DNA from: Cocos nucifera | Taxonomy: Eukaryota; Streptophyta; Magnoliopsida; Arecales; Arecaceae | Direction: 5' to 3' | Assembly: GCA_006176705.1 (NCBI GenBank) | Contig: QRFJ01005920.1 | Coordinates: 124,001 to 188,000 of the forward strand | DNA: 64,000 nucleotides | Shown here: positions 57,901 to 64,000 of the stretch, one piece after another | How positions within the stretch are numbered: the first letter of the stretch is position 1 | How the letters are laid out: every line of letters begins with the position of its first letter | The notes under the pieces: model-generated | Seen by the model: only the letters and a program-made list of their open reading frames with translations | Databases searched by the model: none | Told to the model about the DNA's origin: nothing | Program-made: the position numbers and the translations under genes

Positions 57901-58929
57901 ATACAAGTGGGTTAATGGTCCAGCAATTATATTTCTAGTATTGTATGTGGATGACATTCTCTTAATCGAAAATGATGTTTCTGCATTATAAGAAATAAGG
58001 ATGTGGCTGTCGTCACAGTTCTTCATGAAAGATCTGGAAGAAGCTTCCTACATCCTAGGGATGAAGATCTATAGAGATAGATCTAAAAATTTACTTAGAT
58101 TGTTTGAATCCACGTACATTGATACGGTACTGAAATAATTCAGCATGGAGAATTTCAAGAAAAACTATCTACTTATAGGCCATGGAATTTCTCTTTCAAA
58201 GAGGAATTGTCCGACAACAGCTCTAGAAAGAGAGCGTATGAGTAGAATACCATCTACTTTGATAGTGGATTCTATCATATATGCCATGACATGTACACGA
58301 TCAGATATAGTATACTCACTAGGGATAGTAAGTAGATACCAGTTTGATTTAGGAAAGAACCATTGAAAGGTTGTTAAAACCATCTTGAAGTATTTAAGAA
58401 ATACTAAGGACCAGTGGCTTATATACGATGAATCGAACTTGAAACTTATAGGATTTATAGACTCCAGTTTTCTATCTGATCATGATGATAGCAAGAGTAT
58501 ATCGAGATATATATTCATTCTTAATGGTGGGGTTGTCTGCTGGAAGAGTTCCAAGTAGCACACTATGGCCAATTCAGTTTGCGAGGCAGAGTATGTCGCT
58601 GCATCAGAAGCTACCAAAAAAGCAATGTGGCTGAAAAAATTCATCACCGAGCTTGAAGTAGCACCCTCCCTTGATGGTCCAGTTCTACTCTATTATGACG
58701 GCTTTAGAGCCATTGCTCAGATGAAAGAACCGAAGGCACACCAGCAAACGAAGCATATTCTGTGCCGCTACCACATTGTCCGAGAGATCGTAGATCGAGG
58801 TGACATCGACCTTCAAAAGATCAATGAAAAAAAAATATGGCTGACCCATTCACTAAACCTATTGCAGTGAAGGAGTTCAACAACTTCAAATTGAAGATAG
58901 GTATTAGATACTACACCAATTGGCTTTAG
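54963..58929 (+). pseudogene. Copia gag-pol of element B
   Basis: Gag starts MATNMSLRSLLDNDKLMGPN at 54963, with an open part 55328-55711. The zinc knuckle 55724-55765 has its second Cys changed to Tyr and a stop inside. Protease has WVLDIGSSYHIC (DIG for DTG; about 55878-55913). Pre-integrase LWHCRLGHINKNR is at about 56283. Integrase 56406-57182 has VYSDVCRPMS and PQHNGMFERRN. RT 57390-58110 has GCKWVFKKKRD and YVDD at 57944-57955. RNase H at 58420-58870 has VCEAEYVAASEATKKAMW. It ends TNWL and a stop at 58927-58929. It is the best preserved pol in the window, but many stops make it inactive. Confidence 0.9.
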
Positions 58930-58930
58930 T

Positions 58931-58946
58931 CTAAGTGGGAGATTAT
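58931..58946 (+). other. Polypurine tract of element B
   Basis: CTAAGTGGGAGATTAT, the classic copia form, directly before TGGAATGTG. Confidence 0.88.
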
Positions 58947-61555
58947 TGGAATGTGTCCTAAAGTGATCGTCAGCCTGTTGATGGTTGAGTTATATTTTAA
59001 TAATTATATATAATTATGAATTAATAAAAATTATTTTGATATTTTTTGTCATAATTTTTTTTGTCTTCTAATAAACTCCTGTGTTGTGATGAAGTCCTTA
59101 GGACTATCTACATTCGACAAAAGAGGATTTATCGTTTAGTTCTTAAAATAGTTCATGACTAAATGATACGTTTTTACTTAAGATGATAATATTTATCGAG
59201 TATAGGTTGTTGTGTGCCATATAGGTTGGTTGTCCTCATAACCAAGGAGTGTTGAGACATTGGTATGACATGCAAGTGAGATGTATGGGTACATCTGTAT
59301 TGAACGTGACCAACTCCGGAGCTTTTCTCCTATCAAGATTAGCTCTGATAGGAATATGCATATAAGTGTTCCCTCCGACCTGAGATCACCATGGTGACTT
59401 TCAAGCAACTCACTGTGCTTTGATGTTGGACTATCTAAATTTTTAATTCAGTGATAGAAGATTTTTGGACACAGTCAAGTATTTGAGAAGTCGGTACGTA
59501 TATCAAGATGGGATTGACCACTCCTGGTTTGAAGTGCTATATTCAATTATGTTTTAGTTTAGCAAAGCCTTTCCAAGGTAGTCTTAGTGAGGAGTCATAG
59601 GGATTAATTTCTTTTGAGACACGACATGGATGTATTTTCTAGGATTGACGGATCTAACCCTGAGTCATCTATTACATAGAGGTCATAAGGATGAATTATA
59701 TGGTAACCATACTCGCGTAGGTTCTGATTATTATGATTATGACTATTCGACCTATCCAAATATCGGATACCATTGCTAGATGGTCACATCGATTAGTATA
59801 GAAAGTGATTCTTCTACTACCAGCTTAGGTTCGAACCTACGTGGAGTCACACGCACTAGAGGTTTCTACCTGATCTATTGGCTATGGTCAAGAGTCCCAC
59901 TGGATTGGGACTCTTCAACCAAATGTCCTATAGCATTAGGACACTGAGTCCTACTTGTCTGAAACTCTTTGATTAAGAGTGTGGATTCTGTGATTGTAAG
60001 TTCCATTCATTTCGAACACCGGGGTCAAAAGTTCCACTAGATTGGGACTCTTTGATTAGGGTTTCATATCGAGAAACTCTATTGCCTAGGTGACCTACCA
60101 GATTTGGACTCTAAGATTATGAGAGGTTTAATTAGTGATTTTAACTCAATTTGATTGAGTTATGATTTTTGATTCAAGTCCAATTGAATTGGGTTCAGTT
60201 TGATTTAACCCGATTAGGTCACAAGTTGACCTAATCTCCGGGGAGGTTCGAACCCTGATTTGATTAGAGATTGGGTTTGATCAATTCCTAAATTTTATTA
60301 AGATTTAATTGAGTCTAATTAAGCCTAAATGGATTGGATTTAATTTATTCTAATTAGGACCTAACCAATTTTGATTGGGTTGGATCAAGGTTGGTTGAAA
60401 TTTGAATTTCAAAGACTAATTTGACTAGTCTTCTCTTCCCATATGCCACCTATGTCCCACGCCCACTTAAAATTTGAATTTTATTCTCTCATGACTTTTT
60501 TCTAATGCACATAATACCTCATGCCCTAATATTCCACATCCTCAATGGATAATTTATGATTAGTTGACATTCAAATTCAAAATGAGTTTGAATTTGAGTT
60601 GACAACAACCATATCTTATCCCTTGCGCCACTCTTCTCTTGTGTGCCAATTATCTCCACGTGAAAGTGGTTTCACATGGACTTTTCCTTGTTGAAGAGTG
60701 GGCGCACAACTCCTTCACACATTCCAAATAAGTTTGAATTGGTTTGGATGAAGTTTGGATTAAAAAGAGTTTTGAATTCAAACTAGCATTCAAACTAGTT
60801 TGTGGTTCCCCATACGCATAGAAGTTGTTCTTTGCGCAAATATTAAAAGAGAATGTTTTTGGGACATGTGCAAATACATATTCTAAAGAGAGGATTTTTG
60901 TGAGATTCATTTGGTGCATGGGAAGAGACTTCAATCATCTTCAAGAGAGAGAAAACCAAGAGAGAAGGGGTGCAAGTTTTTTAGGATGAGTGCAGTCCTA
61001 GGTATTCGACCTAGGTTTTGGGAAGCCATTACATGAGCTACAAGCATCGTAAGCCTACAAAATTTTAGAGAGAATCCTCCTCTACCTCTCTACTATGTCT
61101 TCCAGCAACCTAGAGTGTCCGTGAAGCCTATAAATGAAGATCAAAGCTGTTCAATCAAAATAGCCCTTGAAAGACTCCGGTGTCAAGTTAGCACTCACGG
61201 GGAGCCGATCAGGATCAGGAGCCTCATATCGACGATCAATGGAGGCCAAATATCTATGTGGCTACATCATGACCAGCAGACCTCTTCGATGATGATCAGA
61301 TCATGACGATCGACTACCTACAAAAAGATATTATATTTTGAACACATAGATGTAGTAAATAGTTTGCTGCATAGTTTTATTTTTCAGATCTATATGAATA
61401 CATGCATATTATTGTTTAGATCCTTAGTGTAGAGATTTAATATTTTGATATGATCAGTAGATAATTAATTAGATTAATTATTTTTTTACTATATTTTTAT
61501 TATTTTTAAAAAAAATTTTGAAAGTAGTACTGCAAATCCTACATTATTTCCTTCA
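58947..61555 (+). repeat. 3' LTR of element B
   Basis: TGGAATGTGTCC start and TTTCCTTCA end. Collinear with 50630-53222; it carries the perfect hairpin at 59890-59915. Confidence 0.9.
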
Positions 61556-63063
61556 TCCATCATTTAGAAAATATGCAGCCAAAAAATCATATAATAAATA
61601 ATAATTTTATTAGACGATAAGCACCAAGCCTTTGGACCTCCAATGATTATCTAACTAATGGATCCATTATCACCTACTTAATGGATAGCTATGATCTAGT
61701 TATCATAATAACTATTTCATTTTAGGGACCTAATAATTTTAGAGGAATTTAATTTTTAAAGAAGAGGGAAGATCAGATGAATCAACTTATCATTATCCTC
61801 CCACTGGCTTCACCAAGTCAGCTTAAGGAAGACCATTAGTAGGCTGGTCTAGGAGCACCTAAATCAGTAACACTGATTTACCTAATTGACATGGATCAGC
61901 TCGAATAGTCAGGTGATCTGATCAAAACATAATTTCACCAAGAGGTCAGACAAGTTTCGATCAATGGGAGGGTCTGCCAAAGTTTGCCTTAGACATCATT
62001 AGAAATATCAGGTAAGCGGGCTGCCAATTAAAGATCACTAGTCTAGTTTACCTTAGACACCAACTAGTTTAATTAGTATTAATTAGATCAACCAAACAAT
62101 TCATGCTAGACTGCATAGCCAAGAATCAAGTCTATCTTGGGTTTTGTTAAAGACATGGACTTGATCAACTATAATTATTGTAATTGATCTAGAGAATCCT
62201 TGATCTAATATAAGACAACAATTGATTAGATTTAGTCAATTCTATAATAAAGTTCATACTTTAATCTAATCCTAAGTCTAACCCAATTAATGGATCTAAT
62301 CTTTACTAATCCATTTAACCCAAGGTGTTATGATTTGTGTCTTAGAATCTTCAATTCACAATCCTAGATCCTAATCAAACAACTTCTTAATTCTTAATTA
62401 AGTTTTGGGCTGAGGGTTGGGATTTGGCTTTTCAAAAATAATTTTCATATTTATAAAATATTTTTATAATATGGTTCTACCAACCAAGTTGCATGTTGGA
62501 TTCATAATCAATATGCAAGTAAGATAAGCATGAAACTACTTTAGATCTAATCTAAATAGGTTCATGTAATTGAAAATAGTTTCAATTCTAATCAATCATA
62601 AATTATCTTAGATCAAATCTAACATATTTATGATAATTAAAATTATATTAAAATATTTTTAATTAAATCATAAAATTTTTTAGATCCAATCTAGAATTTT
62701 ATGATCAATGTTTTAGATCAACACGTACTAGGACAACCTCTCCACTGTAAGGGATAAATCTTATAGCAGGACAACCTTATAATCAGTCCGTGCAATCTAA
62801 AACTTTTATTTTTTAATTTAAATTTTTTTTAAACCTAATAAATCATAAATAAGATCAGATCATATCAACAAATCTATGATAAGAATCAGATCTACACGAA
62901 CTAGGATAATCTCTCTACCGTAAGGTGTAAACCTTACCACAGGACAACCTTATAATCAATTCATGTGATCAAGATTTTTAATTTTAAATTTAATAATCAG
63001 ATTATAAATTAGATCTAATCTAAGAAATAATCTAAATATGCATATATAATCATGTAATATTCA
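61556..63063 (-). other. Leader of element A, PBS-proximal part
   Basis: Matches the B leader in reverse complement (for example near 61670 and 62000-62060). It carries GGTGTCTAAGGTAAAC (minus, near 62061-62046) with TTACCT (minus, near 62015-62010). A segment is duplicated at 62719-62785 and 62890-62955. No ORF. Confidence 0.8.
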
Positions 63064-63081
63064 ACCTTGGCTCTGATACTA
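63064..63081 (-). other. Primer-binding site of element A
   Basis: Minus-strand TAGTATCAGAGCCAAGGT, the Met-tRNA type with one change, two bases from the LTR. This proves that the repeat at 63084 is the 5' LTR. Confidence 0.88.
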
Positions 63082-63083
63082 AT

Positions 63084-64000
63084 TGAAGGAATCAGATCTA
63101 GATTTTCAGGACTAGATCTTGAAACTTTTCCAAGATCAAGCAGCAAAAGATTAAAATAAATTAAAATTTATTTTATAAAAATAAAGAATACCTAAATCTA
63201 AGAATCTATTACATAATTAAGGCATGAGCTTAAATCAAAAATTAAAATATATAAAGAAAAAGAACATGTTGATCATATCAACATGCATCTACACTACATC
63301 TAATGCAGGTATGTAATAACAGATCAGATCTATATTATTTGTGCAAGTTAGATATTCTAACTTATTGATCCGATTTGAGGATGATGCTTCGAGCTGCATA
63401 CATGTCTGATCTCTAAGGGATGTCCATACGAGCCCACGAACCTCGATCAAAAGTTTTATGCAGAAAATCAGCATAGTATGCTAGTACTGTGCTGATCCTT
63501 CTTCGATAGTCGATTCGATGCTTTCTTTTTCTAGATTTGGACTTCTCCAAAAAATAGAAGGAAGAGGAGAGGTTTCAAATATGAGATACTCTCAAAAAAA
63601 TCTCAAGAAGAGGAGGATAAGAGAAGAACAAAGCAACCCTAGAAGAAGACCCTCTTCTTCTTCTTTGTTCTCTCACCCAGACACCCAGATTAGCATCTAT
63701 GAAAACCCAACACCCAAGAGGTCTCTCACCTTGGTATTCACATGCCCAAAAGCACACTCCAAGGTCTGGAATATGTCCAAAAATTACAAAATTCATCCTA
63801 TATAATGAGTTATAGAGGAGTCCTTTTTGGATCAAATTCTAAACTAGGAAAGAACCAATATGGCAACTAGTTGGGGCGCCCAATACTTGGGTGCCCCTTC
63901 CTTTATTTTTGCCATGGACCACAAGAGAGAGGCACACAAAAATACTCATACAGCCATGAAAATTTTAGAGAAATTTCAGGGTTGTGGGCAGCACAATTAA
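63084..64000 (-). repeat. 5' LTR of element A, cut by the window end
   Basis: 917 of about 2495 bp visible. It matches 43748-44700, including the GAGAAGAACAAAGCAACCC block. Confidence 0.88.

Larger units (their letters stand above)
50630..61555 (+). mobile_element. Element B: full-length Ty1/copia retrotransposon inside A
   Basis: LTRs 50630-53222 and 58947-61555 (about 2.6 kb each), PBS, 1.7-kb leader, gag-pol 54963-58929 and PPT. It interrupts the leader of A, whose two halves realign with the leader of B across the join. Flanks read ACTAT (50625-50629) and, slightly offset, ATCAT (61559-61563), so the target duplication has decayed. In a 190-base LTR sample about one base in eight differs between the two LTRs by eye, mostly transitions, so the insertion is old. 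Confidence 0.9.
43748..64000 (-). mobile_element. Element A: Ty1/copia retrotransposon, minus, split by B
   Basis: 3' LTR 43748-46242, PPT, gag-pol 46262-50232, leader 50233-50629 plus 61556-63063, PBS and 5' LTR from 63084, cut by the window end. Both LTRs show TGAAGGAA...CAGATCTAG at their left edge (the element's LTR end). B is inserted in the leader. The pol and leader of A are close relatives of those of B. Confidence 0.9.

Noticed and set aside
1..64000. Host protein-coding gene
   Set aside because: All longer ORFs and domain matches fall in transposable elements; unassigned stretches show no exon-like reading.

Overview
This window is a stack of nested transposable elements from a plant nuclear genome. 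I find no host gene. The evidence is AT-rich DNA, long Ty1/copia elements primed by initiator-Met tRNA, Tat-type Ty3/gypsy pol with antisense extra ORFs, and a CACTA (En/Spm) element with TNP2. A monocot is likely, and a palm is my impression, but nothing here proves the species. Every coding region carries stops or frameshifts, so all are called pseudogenes. The letters A-H below are my own element labels.

Left part (1-9022). The tail of an A-type copia LTR (1-449) abuts element H. H is a broken Tat-like gypsy element on the minus strand. It has RNase H and integrase remnants (7711-9022), a 188-bp tandem repeat (6903-7570), a zinc-knuckle ORF of unclear origin (5773-6640) and an antisense coiled-coil ORF (450-1850). 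A small copia derivative C (2160-5767) with exact TGAAG target duplications sits inside H.

Middle part (9023-39759). A CACTA element starts with CACTACAAGAA at 9023, inserted in the RT/RNase H region of H. It carries a minus-strand TNP2 gene (16341-19784) and a small second gene with an acidic tail. Three later insertions break it up. F (9755-15923, gag-only, SIRE-like) lies in the last exon of the second gene. D (20890-39167, copia, TSD TCGCC on both sides) lies in a GC-rich minisatellite. E (21953-29941, gag-only with an Athila-type gag, TSD ATGTC/ATATC) lies inside the 5' LTR of D.

Right part (39760-64000). After about 18 bases of possible H sequence comes G (39781 onward), a second minus-strand Tat-like element of which the 3' LTR, PPT and antisense ORF are visible. 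Copia element A (43748 to beyond the window, minus) is inserted in that antisense ORF. A related copia element B (50630-61555, plus) is inserted in the leader of A. The pol regions of A and B therefore form a large inverted repeat.

Order of events read from the nesting: H first; then C, CACTA, G and probably the left A-type LTR; then F and D in CACTA and A in G; then E in D and B in A. The most notable non-coding structures are a ladder of GAGANNTCTC palindromes spaced 20-21 bp upstream of a TATA-like box in the F LTRs, a PBS copy built into the end of the C LTRs, perfect hairpins in the B LTRs, and a leader module shared by copia elements A, B and D and the gypsy-type element E.
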